From a virus: a stretch of DNA of 23,274 bases. The stretch spans positions 1 through 23,274 of IMG/VR virus record IMGVR_UViG_3300034166_001290; one strand, written 5' to 3'. Shown here piece after piece: positions 6,470-14,137 of this stretch (positions within the stretch are counted from its first letter, which is position 1; each line of letters opens with the position of its first letter). A program made the position numbers and the translations under genes. The notes under the pieces are model-generated. The model worked only from the letters and a program-made list of their open reading frames with translations. It was not told the DNA's origin and did no database searches.

Positions 6470-7381
6470 TTATGGCGGTTCACTGACAACAAAACGGGTA
6501 GCTGTGTAGTTATCGATTGTAACTATGGCGGCTCGTATGTTAGGCAGTGTAGCTGGATCGCTAACAGCATCCTCGTTTTGACCTAGTTGCAGACCAACAA
6601 CAGCCGAGGTTATTTCGCCGCTGGTAATTGCATTTGGCACTACCTGAAAAGGGTCTCGTATGACAATTGTTTCGGTAATTCCCTCAAACGCAGTTATCTT
6701 GCCAGTGTAGTTTCTAGTTCCCGATTCTATAGTAGACATAGTGCCGCGCCATATGGGCGTAAATTGGCGTAGCAGCACTAACCCACGACTCCGAATGGCA
6801 TTAAAACTATCGTCACCTGGCTTTGCTGGAAACTTAATAACTTGCGCTTGACCGAATTCGGTCTGGCTATCTAAATGCCGATAGCGGTAGAAATAACTTC
6901 CAATAGCTGCATTATCGCCACCGTCCTGGGTTGCAATATGCTGTACTAACAGTTTTTCGCCAGTTCGGTAGGTTGCGCTGCCGCCTTCATTGTCTTTGAT
7001 CCTTGCAAATGTTACGCCAGATATTGCCGCTGGCACGACTTCCCCCATCAGCGCGGACGTTTGCAGGACACAGTGGCGAAAAAAATGCTTGTAGGCGTGA
7101 TACCGTTGGCCGATAAAAACAACTAACTGCTGCCCAACATTTGCCCTGTTTGGATCAATATACTGCGGGCTACCCGCATATCCTAAAACAGAAAACGCTG
7201 GCACACTTTGCCCGCTGTCGTTGCGTACTAAAATATGGCCATTTTCCCAAACGCGCTGAACGTCCCTGACTGATACGTTTGCAAGGCCGGCTTCCTGCTC
7301 CTGTCCAGCGCGAAGAATTCTATTAGCTTCTTTTGCGGTAATTCGCCTACCAAAATTATCGCCTGTCAAAAATACGGTCAT
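6470..7381 (-). CDS. Distal tail or baseplate-associated structural protein
   Basis: A 303-residue soluble protein. The N-terminus has a short helical region (ITAKEANRILRAGQEQE) followed by beta-rich sequence. Noticeable segments are HILVRNDSGQSVPAFSVLGY and EKLLVQHIATQDGG. There is no enzymatic motif. The start overlaps the preceding gene by four bases (ATGA). Position two genes after the tape measure suggests a distal tail, baseplate or tail-tip component. I do not recognise a named family. Confidence 0.55.
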   Translation of the reverse strand: MTVFLTGDNFGRRITAKEANRILRAGQEQEAGLANVSVRDVQRVWENGHILVRNDSGQSVPAFSVLGYAGSPQYIDPNRANVGQQLVVFIGQRYHAYKHFFRHCVLQTSALMGEVVPAAISGVTFARIKDNEGGSATYRTGEKLLVQHIATQDGGDNAAIGSYFYRYRHLDSQTEFGQAQVIKFPAKPGDDSFNAIRSRGLVLLRQFTPIWRGTMSTIESGTRNYTGKITAFEGITETIVIRDPFQVVPNAITSGEITSAVVGLQLGQNEDAVSDPATLPNIRAAIVTIDNYTATRFVVSEPP

Positions 7382-8199
7382 GTGCCAATTCCTAGCTGCG
7401 AAAAGTCGCTATCGTCGTAAATCTTTTCGACGTAGGCAAATACCGGATTTTTAACCACGTTGTTCGCGCCGACTGTGGTAGGCAAAATGTCGGCATAAAC
7501 AAACCACACAAAATCCCAGCCTTTTTTGCTAATAAACATGTTGTTTACGTTGTAGTTTGTCAGGTTCGGCGACGCTGAAAAATTGAAGGTCAGACTAAAT
7601 TCATCTGTATTGCGTAGCGCACCTCGACAACCTAAAAACAGTACCTCACCGGCTGCCTTTTGCCTAAAGGTTGCGTTGTTTTTAGTTCCCGCCAAATTGT
7701 AAAGCGTTGTCTTATAGGCTTCTGTTACCTGATTAGCTGCTACAATATGGGTTTCTGACCATTGAAACGTAGGTATTAAGGCGTCTGCACCGCCTACCCT
7801 ACCATCCTGCACATTGATTGCGCCACGATAATCTGGTGCTGTTGTTGGTAGCGACGCGATGGGCGCCCTGTATCGCGTAGTGCCTTTAGATTGTGTGATA
7901 GTTTGCGACTGCGTACCAATGTCAAATTCATAGTTAAACTCGTTAACAAGCAGTCGCCTAGCCTTGTCATAGCTAACGCGCACTTTCCACGCGTCATTGC
8001 TTAACGCCTCGTAGGCAAATCGCCTTTTAACACACCCTTGAAACGCAGCTGGTGCGACATCATCTACTGCATCGAGAGCAATATCTAAAATAGACGTTCC
8101 GCTTACGACATAAACCAACTCGACGCGGCTTTCCTTGCCATCCCTACTTGCTTCGCCGTTTCTACTTTCAATCGCTAGCTCAGTAACTGAAATACTCAC
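7378..8199 (-). CDS. Tail protein downstream of the tape measure
   Basis: A 273-residue protein directly after the tape measure gene, with a four-base overlap. This is where siphophages usually encode the distal tail protein. The sequence is beta-rich with conserved-looking aromatic segments (GWDFVWFVYADILPT, EFSLTFNFSASPNLTNY). The segment EVLFLGCRGALRNTDEFSLTF looks like a structural core rather than an enzyme. No protease or hydrolase motif is seen. The distal-tail role is inferred from position. Confidence 0.55.
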   Translation of the reverse strand: MSISVTELAIESRNGEASRDGKESRVELVYVVSGTSILDIALDAVDDVAPAAFQGCVKRRFAYEALSNDAWKVRVSYDKARRLLVNEFNYEFDIGTQSQTITQSKGTTRYRAPIASLPTTAPDYRGAINVQDGRVGGADALIPTFQWSETHIVAANQVTEAYKTTLYNLAGTKNNATFRQKAAGEVLFLGCRGALRNTDEFSLTFNFSASPNLTNYNVNNMFISKKGWDFVWFVYADILPTTVGANNVVKNPVFAYVEKIYDDSDFSQLGIGT

Positions 8200-9728
8200 T
8201 GGATACCCCCGTTGGCAACTTCATTGACAAGGGCGTTTGTATTTGCTGCCACTTCATTTAACGCATTTAACATATCTTGCTGTAAGCTACTAGCGCCAAG
8301 TCCACCGATCGCCCTTGCTGCAAACGTCCCAGCGGTTTCCATGCCACCACCTGCACCCGCAAAGGCTACACCTGCCTCTAACTGCGCTCGCTCGGCCCGC
8401 TTGGCCGCTTCCTCGCTGGCTCGCTTCTGATCTGCTGCCATAGACTCGGCTAACTTGGTTTGGGCATCTACCACGGCCTGGGTTCGCTGCGATCGCGCCC
8501 TGGCTGCGTCCTCTTGAATGTTGGCCAGCATGGCGGCCTGGTCTAGCTCACGCTGCTGCCTACGCTTTTCTAGCTCAGTACCTAACTTGGCTGACTCTTT
8601 GCTTTGCTCGGCTGCGATCATGGGGGCGCCTACGCCAATGCCAGTCGCTGCACCTTGGATAAAATTAGCTGCGCTGTCTAAGCCTGCTCCTCGCAGCACA
8701 TCGGCCAGCGGTTTGCTTATTTTCTGTACCATGCTAAAGGTCGCGCCGGTCATGGCCTGCATGGCCTTGGCCCAGACGATTTGTATATTTGTCGCTACTG
8801 TATCGAAAACGCCCTCGATCGTGGTTTGCATTACTACCAAGGCTGACGAGATTCCCTGCACCGCGTAGCTAAATGCGTTACCAAAAAATTCGGTCGTAGC
8901 GGCCCAGGCCACTTGCAATGTAGCAAACGCAGTTTGTGCTGACGCGACAAACTTCAAAACATCCATTAGCCACTGCGCAAACGCCTGGCCGGCTATCAGT
9001 ACAGCGTCGGTGAGGTAAGTTAAAATCGGGGCTAATGCGCCACCAATCAAATTAGCCACGCCCTGTAGGGCCATGCCCATTTTGTCAATAGCATCGTTAA
9101 AATTTGCTGCTGCTGCTACCTGCTCAGCTGATAGGCTTACGCCAAACTTTTTGGCTTCCTGCCGCATGGCTGCCATTTCTTCGCCACTGGCAGACAATAG
9201 CGGTATCATATCCGCGCCAGCCTTGCCAAATACCTGCATCGCTAGGGCTGCCCGCTGCGTCGGGTTGGTTATTTTCTGAAACGCCGCAAAGATTGCCTCC
9301 AGTTGCTGATCTGGTGACTGCTGTTTCAATGTTTCAGGGTCTAGCCCCAGTTGCTTCAGTGCCTGGACGTTGCCGCCAGATACCAGCGCTTTAGTAAACG
9401 TCCTGAATCCTTTTTCAAGTGTACCGAGGTCGCTGCCTGATAGCTTGGCTGCATAACCCAGCTCAGACAATGCCTCCGTGGTTAGCCCCGTTCTCGCAGC
9501 TGCGTCACCAACCTCATCGCCATAGTTTGCGAAACTGCGAGTAGCAGCAGCAGCTGCGGCACCAGACGCCAATAGGGCGCCGCCAATTAACTTGGAAGCG
9601 CCTATTAACGGCTTAGCAAACGCTTTCAGTCGGTCTGCCGCTTGCTTTAGTGTTCGGCGCAAGGGCGAGTCGTCCGCAAATATGCGAACAAACGCGCCCC
9701 CTGCCTCAATGCCTTGCTTGGATGCCAT
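8196..9728 (-). CDS. Tail tape measure protein
   Basis: A 510-residue protein with the conserved tape measure core: an N-terminal Ala-rich hydrophobic stretch (LIGGALLASGAAAAAATRSFANYGDEVGDAA), then RTGLTTEALSELGYAAKLSG, then PDQQLEAIFAAFQKITNP and MQVFGKAGADMIPLLSASGEE (about 135-190). Hydrophobic segments follow (GVANLIGGALAPILTYL...), then a long Ala/Glu/Arg helical region (about 380-460). The product sets tail length and is threaded through the tube during assembly. It is short for the family, implying a short tail (roughly 75 nm using the usual 1.5 angstrom per residue). Confidence 0.88.
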   Translation of the reverse strand: MASKQGIEAGGAFVRIFADDSPLRRTLKQAADRLKAFAKPLIGASKLIGGALLASGAAAAAATRSFANYGDEVGDAAARTGLTTEALSELGYAAKLSGSDLGTLEKGFRTFTKALVSGGNVQALKQLGLDPETLKQQSPDQQLEAIFAAFQKITNPTQRAALAMQVFGKAGADMIPLLSASGEEMAAMRQEAKKFGVSLSAEQVAAAANFNDAIDKMGMALQGVANLIGGALAPILTYLTDAVLIAGQAFAQWLMDVLKFVASAQTAFATLQVAWAATTEFFGNAFSYAVQGISSALVVMQTTIEGVFDTVATNIQIVWAKAMQAMTGATFSMVQKISKPLADVLRGAGLDSAANFIQGAATGIGVGAPMIAAEQSKESAKLGTELEKRRQQRELDQAAMLANIQEDAARARSQRTQAVVDAQTKLAESMAADQKRASEEAAKRAERAQLEAGVAFAGAGGGMETAGTFAARAIGGLGASSLQQDMLNALNEVAANTNALVNEVANGGIQ

Positions 9729-9740
9729 AGCGGCCCCGCG

Positions 9741-10490
9741 TTAGCTGATAACGGTCTTGTAGCTAATCAGTACGTCGATATGCGTTGCGGTCGCCAGGTC
9801 GCTACCATCCTTGATAATGGTGATAGCTGTGTTAGCGTCGCATGGGACAAATGATGCGCCGTCGGCCAGGATTAGGCCGTTAGTGGCCGTTCCGATTCGC
9901 AGCAGCGTTGACTGGGTCAGTCCAGCTACCTTGGCATCCATCAGCTTAACCACGCTGGCCGACTGAGTGCCGCGTACCATGACGCCGGTTGCAGTTGCTG
10001 CGTTGCCGCCAATCGCAATAAGGGCAAGGTCTGTTAACTGATACTGAACCCCTGCAATCGCTGGCAGCAAGGTAAACCCTGCGTTAACCTGGGCGGTTGT
10101 GACTCGGAATCGCTTTTGCTGAACGCCCTGTTCGCCTGCGCCGGTCAAATAGACCACTACAGACGCGTCGCCGCTGACTACGCTTTCCACACAGTAGCCG
10201 ACAAAACTGCCCGAGGTTTCCGTTACGGTCGCCGCGCCGCTGCCGGCTGTGCCGCTGACTGGATCGCCAGTAGGGTTCCAGAATACCTTGGCGCCGCGGG
10301 TAATCGCGCCGGTAATCTTGGGCAGCTTGACTGTGCCATTGACTACTAGCGATCCGCGCTCACTGGCTGCGAGGTCGGTTGCTACTACGCCTAAAATCCC
10401 TCCAACTCGGGCTACGTCACCCGCTGCCGCTGCGCTGCTTGGCACATAGGGCAAAATGTCTGTAACTGTCTTTACTTCTGCTTGGCTCAT
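9741..10490 (-). CDS. DUF2190-like structural protein (long paralogue)
   Basis: A 249-residue protein whose N-terminal half shows the DUF2190 pattern: AGDVARVGGILGVVATDLAASERGSLVVNGTVKLPK, then GAKVFWNPTGDPVSG, then GSFVGYCVESVVSGDASVVVYL. The C-terminal half is an additional beta-rich domain of about 120 residues. The ATG overlaps the preceding stop (ATGA). Family members are thought to be capsid decoration or related trimeric proteins. Placement between the tail chaperones and the tape measure is unusual and suggests a tail role here. A shorter relative lies at 2474-2887. Confidence 0.6.
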   Translation of the reverse strand: MSQAEVKTVTDILPYVPSSAAAAGDVARVGGILGVVATDLAASERGSLVVNGTVKLPKITGAITRGAKVFWNPTGDPVSGTAGSGAATVTETSGSFVGYCVESVVSGDASVVVYLTGAGEQGVQQKRFRVTTAQVNAGFTLLPAIAGVQYQLTDLALIAIGGNAATATGVMVRGTQSASVVKLMDAKVAGLTQSTLLRIGTATNGLILADGASFVPCDANTAITIIKDGSDLATATHIDVLISYKTVIS

Positions 10491-10855
10491 CCTTTGGGTT
10501 TCCTTTTCTTAAACTGCTCTACTGCCTGTTTCCAGCTAACATTTGACTCACCTAGCGGCTTGTAAAAATCGCTCGGCTTAATTGTTTTGCCGCCTTTGCG
10601 TTTGTGTACGTTATACACTGCTGCGGCTATTGTACCCGCCCTAGCCCATTCTGCCTTGCGCCTACTGCCTACCATGAGCAGCAACTCGCCCAGCGTCAGG
10701 TCAGTTGGGTCGATCCCGATTTCTCCTGCACACTCAATAGCGAGTCTGTACCCGTCAATTGGTTTGCTATGTCCTCGTAGCTTTCCTCTAGTGCCACTTT
10801 GGCCTGCTTCCTCATCAGGCTCAGCACTTTGTATCGGCCTGCCTGGCTCTTGATA
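10487..10855 (-). CDS. Frameshift extension of the tail assembly chaperone (gpT-like)
   Basis: This is the -1 frame continuation of the gene at 10696-11154. From 10855 the frame stays open for 122 codons through a hydrophilic linker into PIDGYRLAIECAGEIGIDP, LTLGELLLMVGSRRKAEWARAGTIAAAVYN and KPSDFYKPLG. The last segments match the LTLxEL..M...R...W...A.L..N pattern of frameshifted chaperone ends. Starting it at an internal TTG (10684) would cut that domain in half, and no convincing start or ribosome-binding site is present upstream. The slippery heptamer at 10855-10861 gives the join. The fused product would have 222 residues (100 + 122). Such G/GT-type pairs load the tape measure before tube assembly. 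Confidence 0.8.
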   Translation of the reverse strand, partial: YQEPGRPIQSAEPDEEAGQSGTRGKLRGHSKPIDGYRLAIECAGEIGIDPTDLTLGELLLMVGSRRKAEWARAGTIAAAVYNVHKRKGGKTIKPSDFYKPLGESNVSWKQAVEQFKKRKPKG

Positions 10856-11154
10856 AAATTTAGGATTTCATCAAGTAGCGCCTCCCTGGCTGCGTCTATA
10901 ACTTCGCCGGCTAGTACGTCCTCTAGTTGCTCTTTGCTGCGATCTGCATGTTGCTTTCGAGCAGCTGCCCAAACCAAATCGCAGACCAGCACAGGGTTGG
11001 TAAACAGGGCTGGAAACCAGACCTCAATAAGTCCTGGGTTTAGTCGCTGCTCATTGCCCTCGGCATCGAGGTATGGCAATCCTTGGCAGTCTCGGCAGAC
11101 GCCTACCGTCCAGCGCAGATGCCACGTTTTCTGTCCATCGCTAAAAGTCATCAT
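10696..11154 (-). CDS. Tail assembly chaperone (gpG-like, zero frame)
   Basis: A 152-residue protein located between the tail tube gene and the tape measure gene, the standard place of tail assembly chaperones. The N-terminus is a beta region (MMTFSDGQKTWHLRWTVGVCRDCQ). A helical part follows with NPVLVCDLVWAAARKQHADRS and EVIDAAREALLDEILNFIKSQ. The ATG overlaps the tube gene stop (ATGA). A slippery heptamer at codons 99-100 allows some ribosomes to enter the -1 frame. Those that do not shift make this short form, whose last 52 residues look like non-conserved read-on. Confidence 0.78.
   Translation of the reverse strand: MMTFSDGQKTWHLRWTVGVCRDCQGLPYLDAEGNEQRLNPGLIEVWFPALFTNPVLVCDLVWAAARKQHADRSKEQLEDVLAGEVIDAAREALLDEILNFIKSQAGRYKVLSLMRKQAKVALEESYEDIANQLTGTDSLLSVQEKSGSTQLT
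10855..10861 (-). promoter_or_regulatory. Slippery heptamer A AAT TTT for -1 frameshift
   Basis: On the minus strand the heptamer reads A-AAT-TTT in the zero frame of the chaperone gene, with AAT being codon 99. This is a canonical X-XXY-YYZ site, with re-pairing as AAA-TTT. The -1 frame has two stops just upstream (TGA TGA at about 10870-10875) and none afterwards until 10487, so the open -1 frame begins almost exactly at the slip site. Confidence 0.75.
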
Positions 11155-11597
11155 GGGGGCGCCGTTCCCGTTGCTACTGCCACAGCGTTGGCCACCGCTG
11201 CTGGAACGTAGGTTGCGTCTACGGTGATGGCATCCTCCAGCGGCTGCGATTCTGTCCAGCTACTAAAGAATCCCAAAATACGCCAGCCATCGCTAGTGGC
11301 TACTGTTTGCAGCCCGTCCAGAATTAGTAAATCCAAATTTACTCGGGTCTGCGCTGCGGTCTCCAGTGCCAAAAAATCTGCGTCGTCTTTGTCTTTGTGG
11401 AACCGAAAATCTACGCTGATGTCGGTTAGCGCTGGCAATTGTAATCTGTAGTTGCTGTCGCGGTTGGACGCGTCAAACGTGCTGTTTTCCAGGTTAACAG
11501 TCACCTCAATCGTTGGGTTAACCAGCGCCCACGTTGGCGATCCATAGGTAGCCGTGTTGCGGTATACCTTGCAGTCTATGCCTTTTAGCACTGCCAT
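11151..11597 (-). CDS. Major tail tube protein
   Basis: A 148-residue protein with the pattern of siphophage tube subunits: an N-terminal strand (GIDCKVYRNTATYGSPTWALV), then VTVNLENSTFDASNRDSNYRLQLPALTDISVDFRF. A loop and helix follow (KDKDDADFLALETAAQTRVNLDLLILDG), then WRILGFFSSWTESQPLEDAITVDATYVPA, the typical closing beta-strand pair. Hexamers of this protein stack to build the tail tube. Its place directly upstream of the frameshifted chaperones and tape measure supports the call. Confidence 0.8.
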   Translation of the reverse strand: MAVLKGIDCKVYRNTATYGSPTWALVNPTIEVTVNLENSTFDASNRDSNYRLQLPALTDISVDFRFHKDKDDADFLALETAAQTRVNLDLLILDGLQTVATSDGWRILGFFSSWTESQPLEDAITVDATYVPAAVANAVAVATGTAPP

Positions 11598-11609
11598 ATT
11601 TTGCGATCC

Positions 11610-12044
11610 TTACTTAAATGCGTTTTTAAATAACTCAGGTACTTTTGCTGCGTTTTTGTCTAAGGCTGGGTTCATGTAGGGGTGCGGTTTATAGTCGGCT
11701 TTTACGGCTTGCTTTCTGCCGCGTACCATTCTCATCGTTGTTCTGGCCCCGCCGTATTCCAGCGTTCCAGGTGCTTTGGTGTTGCTCAGCTTGATTGGCC
11801 CTATAGTCACGCTCTCGGCTTTGTCTACGACAAAAAACAAAAACTTCTTTAACTGCCCTTTCACTTCTCTAGGCGGCTGCCCTTCCTCGGCTGGCCGCTT
11901 TCGTTTTTTCATGCTTCGCTTGGCATCGCTGCGAACAAACGCGCCGGCTTTCACCAGCGCTCGCCTGGTGCCTTTGTCTTTGGCTGATAGCACAGGTCGC
12001 GAGTTAAACTGCACCTTTGCTAAATCGAGCCTCAGGTTAATCAT
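11610..12044 (-). CDS. HK97 gp10-like head-tail or tail-completion protein
   Basis: A 144-residue basic protein. The N-terminal half (KAGAFVRSDAKRSMKKRKRPAEEGQPPREVKGQLKKFLFFVVD) has the many Lys/Arg residues and the helix followed by S-x-K-K pattern of the HK97 gp10-like family, and the end KPHPYMNPALDKNAAKVPELF is also typical of it. These proteins act at the neck or tail terminator, where tail meets head. It lies immediately before the tube gene, as in HK97-like phages, and its ATG overlaps the preceding stop. Confidence 0.72.
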   Translation of the reverse strand: MINLRLDLAKVQFNSRPVLSAKDKGTRRALVKAGAFVRSDAKRSMKKRKRPAEEGQPPREVKGQLKKFLFFVVDKAESVTIGPIKLSNTKAPGTLEYGGARTTMRMVRGRKQAVKADYKPHPYMNPALDKNAAKVPELFKNAFK

Positions 12045-12226
12045 CGGCAGCCACGCAGTAGCCTACGGCTAAACAAACGCACTCGCTTAACTGGCTTGCT
12101 AACCAACTGACGCACTGGGTGGCTAACTACCACCGCTGCGGCTGGTGCTTGCTTATTAGGCATCTGGCATTGGCCGTTAGGGCAATCCTGGGCAAGTGCT
12201 AGGGTTAAAATCATGGTCGTAATCAT
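12041..12226 (-). CDS. Tiny exported protein with CPNGQC motif
   Basis: A 61-residue protein with a short signal peptide (MITTMILTLALAQ, cleavage probably just after) followed by DCPNGQCQMPN and a basic tail rich in V, P and R. Small secreted proteins with a CPNG-x-C motif after the signal peptide are, as I recall, frequent in planctomycetes. The start and stop overlap both neighbours by four bases, so it is part of the late operon. It follows the papain-like protease gene. It could be an export-linked partner, a lysis helper or a host-derived accessory protein; the function is unknown. Confidence 0.6.
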   Translation of the reverse strand: MITTMILTLALAQDCPNGQCQMPNKQAPAAAVVVSHPVRQLVSKPVKRVRLFSRRLLRGCR

Positions 12227-13056
12227 GCTACTACGCTCTCCTCTGTAAAGTCGATTTCTCGTGGCTTGACGTCGGTCATATCACTTAGGCCAACGAAAGT
12301 CGTAAATCTTGATTCCAGCATCTGGCGTACAGCGTTGGGGGCCACATAGGCCCAGCCACTCATGCCCCAGCGTTTTGACCAGCTGTTATGCAGCAAATAC
12401 CAATAACCGTCGCCGCTGCTGACGCCCACAGCTGCATCTGGTAAATACCCACCCAGTACAATCGCATGGCCGCCACCACCTGGCCTGAATGACTTGATAC
12501 AACCACGGCTATCTGGGGTCATCGCTTGGCCCCAGGCGATCCCGATATTGATTAACCCAGCGCCTGCCGCTAACCACGTTTTCGCCTGTGGCTCGGTTTC
12601 GATAAACTGCGCTGTGGCGATCTTAAATTTCGTCGCTGCGTCCCAGGCTGCACTGCTCATGCTTTGCCAGCCACCGCGGGGGTAAACCGCTGGCACTGGG
12701 TAGGGCAGGATGTTTTCTGGGCAAATACCGTAGTCTTTGGCTAGCCTAGCGCCACCGTGTAACGTGCTGCCATTGTCACCGATGATTCCATCGAGGCGCT
12801 GCGATCCCAGGTAAGCAAATAGACGGCTCAGCTGCAAGTAATGGCCTTTTGTGGCCAGATAGTGGCACCACTCTAAGCAGCTCGATAGGCTGTGGCCCTG
12901 GCAGCTGCCCATGCTGCCCTGATCCTCTGTAACCAAAATAGGCCGCGGGTCTACGCGCTCTGGCTCGGTTGTCATTTTGAGCAAAAACGCTGGCGACTGC
13001 TCAATGATCGCGTCGCGGTTTTCCAGGTCTAGTCGGTAGCCAAAGTTATCGTCCAT
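12223..13056 (-). CDS. Papain-like (C1-family) cysteine peptidase
   Basis: A 277-residue protein from the ATG at 13056, which has AGGGG upstream; a GTG two codons earlier is possible. All papain landmarks are present in order: the oxyanion Gln and nucleophile in EDQGSMGSCQGHS (Gln 46, Cys 52), the catalytic His in GGGGHAIVLGGY (His 197), and the Asn-Ser-Trp motif LLHNSWSKRWGMSGWAYV (Asn 224, Trp 226). There is no signal peptide and almost no propeptide. It lies in a block with a lipoprotein and a small secreted protein between tail-completion genes. Possible roles are virion maturation, host entry or lysis. Papain-fold peptidases are not the usual tailed-phage endolysins, and no other lysin is recognisable here. 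Confidence 0.85.
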   Translation of the reverse strand: MDDNFGYRLDLENRDAIIEQSPAFLLKMTTEPERVDPRPILVTEDQGSMGSCQGHSLSSCLEWCHYLATKGHYLQLSRLFAYLGSQRLDGIIGDNGSTLHGGARLAKDYGICPENILPYPVPAVYPRGGWQSMSSAAWDAATKFKIATAQFIETEPQAKTWLAAGAGLINIGIAWGQAMTPDSRGCIKSFRPGGGGHAIVLGGYLPDAAVGVSSGDGYWYLLHNSWSKRWGMSGWAYVAPNAVRQMLESRFTTFVGLSDMTDVKPREIDFTEESVVA

Positions 13057-13426
13057 ACGCACCCCTAAACTGCTGCCCGAGGTCGCGTAGTACGGTGACG
13101 TCTGATTTCTTTAGCTCGCCATTGCTTAGGTTGTTTTCTAGGTACTGGTCGATGCCAATGGCTGCTTGCTTCCTTGCCTGGGCAGTTTCGGGCTGCAAAT
13201 ACTCTAGCAGTTCGGCATCGGTTTTAATCGCTCCGTTTTCCACTGCTGCGGCTGCTTGAATAAACGCGCTGCTCATTCCGATTGCGTAATCCTTCAAAAA
13301 CCGGCTTGCGGTCGTTTCTACCTTCGGCTGGCCGCGCTGGCAGCCTAGCACTAAACCAAACGACAATAGCGAGGTCAACATTAGCAAATCGAAAATAAGT
13401 TGGGCGCGGCTATTGCTGATTAACAC
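13046..13426 (-). CDS. Predicted phage lipoprotein
   Basis: A 126-residue protein from a GTG start. The N-terminus has basic residues and a hydrophobic segment (LIFDLLMLTSLLSFGLVLG) ending in a lipobox-like VLGC with Cys 29, then a hydrophilic, mostly helical domain. It is predicted to be lipid-anchored in a membrane. It overlaps the peptidase gene downstream by 11 bases from the chosen ATG, so the two are probably co-translated. A spanin-like, superinfection-exclusion or peptidase-anchoring role is possible. I do not recognise the family. Confidence 0.6.
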   Translation of the reverse strand: MLISNSRAQLIFDLLMLTSLLSFGLVLGCQRGQPKVETTASRFLKDYAIGMSSAFIQAAAAVENGAIKTDAELLEYLQPETAQARKQAAIGIDQYLENNLSNGELKKSDVTVLRDLGQQFRGAYGR

Positions 13427-13718
13427 GGTCGATAATCCTTGCAGCTATAGCCAAAAACACTTCGCGCAGCATGGCATCCAGTTGCGCTTCAATCAAAATG
13501 TTCGGGATACCTGGGATGTCTAGTGGCCCAATGTAGTCGTCGTACACCTGGCCCAGCATCTCTAAGATTTTCTCTTTGGGCAGGTCGCCAATGAACGCCA
13601 CTAGCTGGCCCAGTTTGTCCAGTAGGCGGTCAATCACGCCTAATTTGTTCATTAGGCCGCCACTCATGGGGATACCAGCGGTCAGCGTCGTTTCTAGTTC
13701 CTCGATACTCTCGATCAT
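13410..13718 (-). CDS. Small helical protein of the accessory block
   Basis: A 102-residue protein from the ATG at 13718, chosen because GAGGA lies upstream and the ATG overlaps the preceding stop (ATGA). The sequence is alternately hydrophobic and charged and likely all alpha-helical (MNKLGVIDRLLDKLGQLVAFIGDLPKEK, then ILIEAQLDAMLREVFLAIAARIIDRVN). Amphipathic helices could associate with a membrane, but no clear transmembrane segment is present. It begins the accessory block that continues with the lipoprotein and papain-like peptidase. Function unknown. Confidence 0.6.
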   Translation of the reverse strand: MIESIEELETTLTAGIPMSGGLMNKLGVIDRLLDKLGQLVAFIGDLPKEKILEMLGQVYDDYIGPLDIPGIPNILIEAQLDAMLREVFLAIAARIIDRVNQQ

Positions 13719-14137
13719 GCTAGTTCCTCGTAACTCGCTCGTAACACACTTGAAAACTGGCTGTAATTTCGCCACCTATCCTCACTGATAGGTACCGGCC
13801 ACTCTACCTCAATAGCTCGCCAGCCCTCGGGCGGGTCGTCCATCAGGTTTTTCTGTATCAACTCTACATCACCCAGCCACAGCTCGGCATCGTCGTCCCA
13901 GGTTGCGGTATCGGTACCAAGTGGCGCAAAAAACGCAACAAACACGGCCATGGTTTTTGGTGTGTTGCTGCGGTTTCTAAATCCAATCGTTGCGTCGGCT
14001 GGCGTTACCAAAATCTTAGGTGCGGTCAGTTCGGCGCGGTCTATCGTCGGAATGTTGGCCACTATGGTTTCGTAGCCAGTCAAACCGTTGATTTGTGTCT
14101 TAATCTTGTTTCTCAGGCCAAACCAGACGCTGCTCAT
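13715..14137 (-). CDS. Tail terminator or head-tail completion protein
   Basis: A 140-residue protein with an N-terminal helix (MSSVWFGLRNKIKTQINGLTGYETI), then beta-strands (APKILVTPADATIGFRNRSNTPKTMAVFVAFF), then a helix and a final strand pair (WRAIEVEWPVPISEDRW). Length and layout fit the gpU/gp9-10-like tail-terminator group. The genomic place, two genes after the capsid and before the tube, supports it. The start overlaps the preceding stop (ATGA). Confidence 0.6.
   Translation of the reverse strand: MSSVWFGLRNKIKTQINGLTGYETIVANIPTIDRAELTAPKILVTPADATIGFRNRSNTPKTMAVFVAFFAPLGTDTATWDDDAELWLGDVELIQKNLMDDPPEGWRAIEVEWPVPISEDRWRNYSQFSSVLRASYEELA

Noticed and set aside
10487-10684. Independent 65-residue gene starting at TTG 10684
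   Set aside because: The start would cut a conserved chaperone domain that continues upstream in the same frame; frameshift expression from 10855 explains it better.
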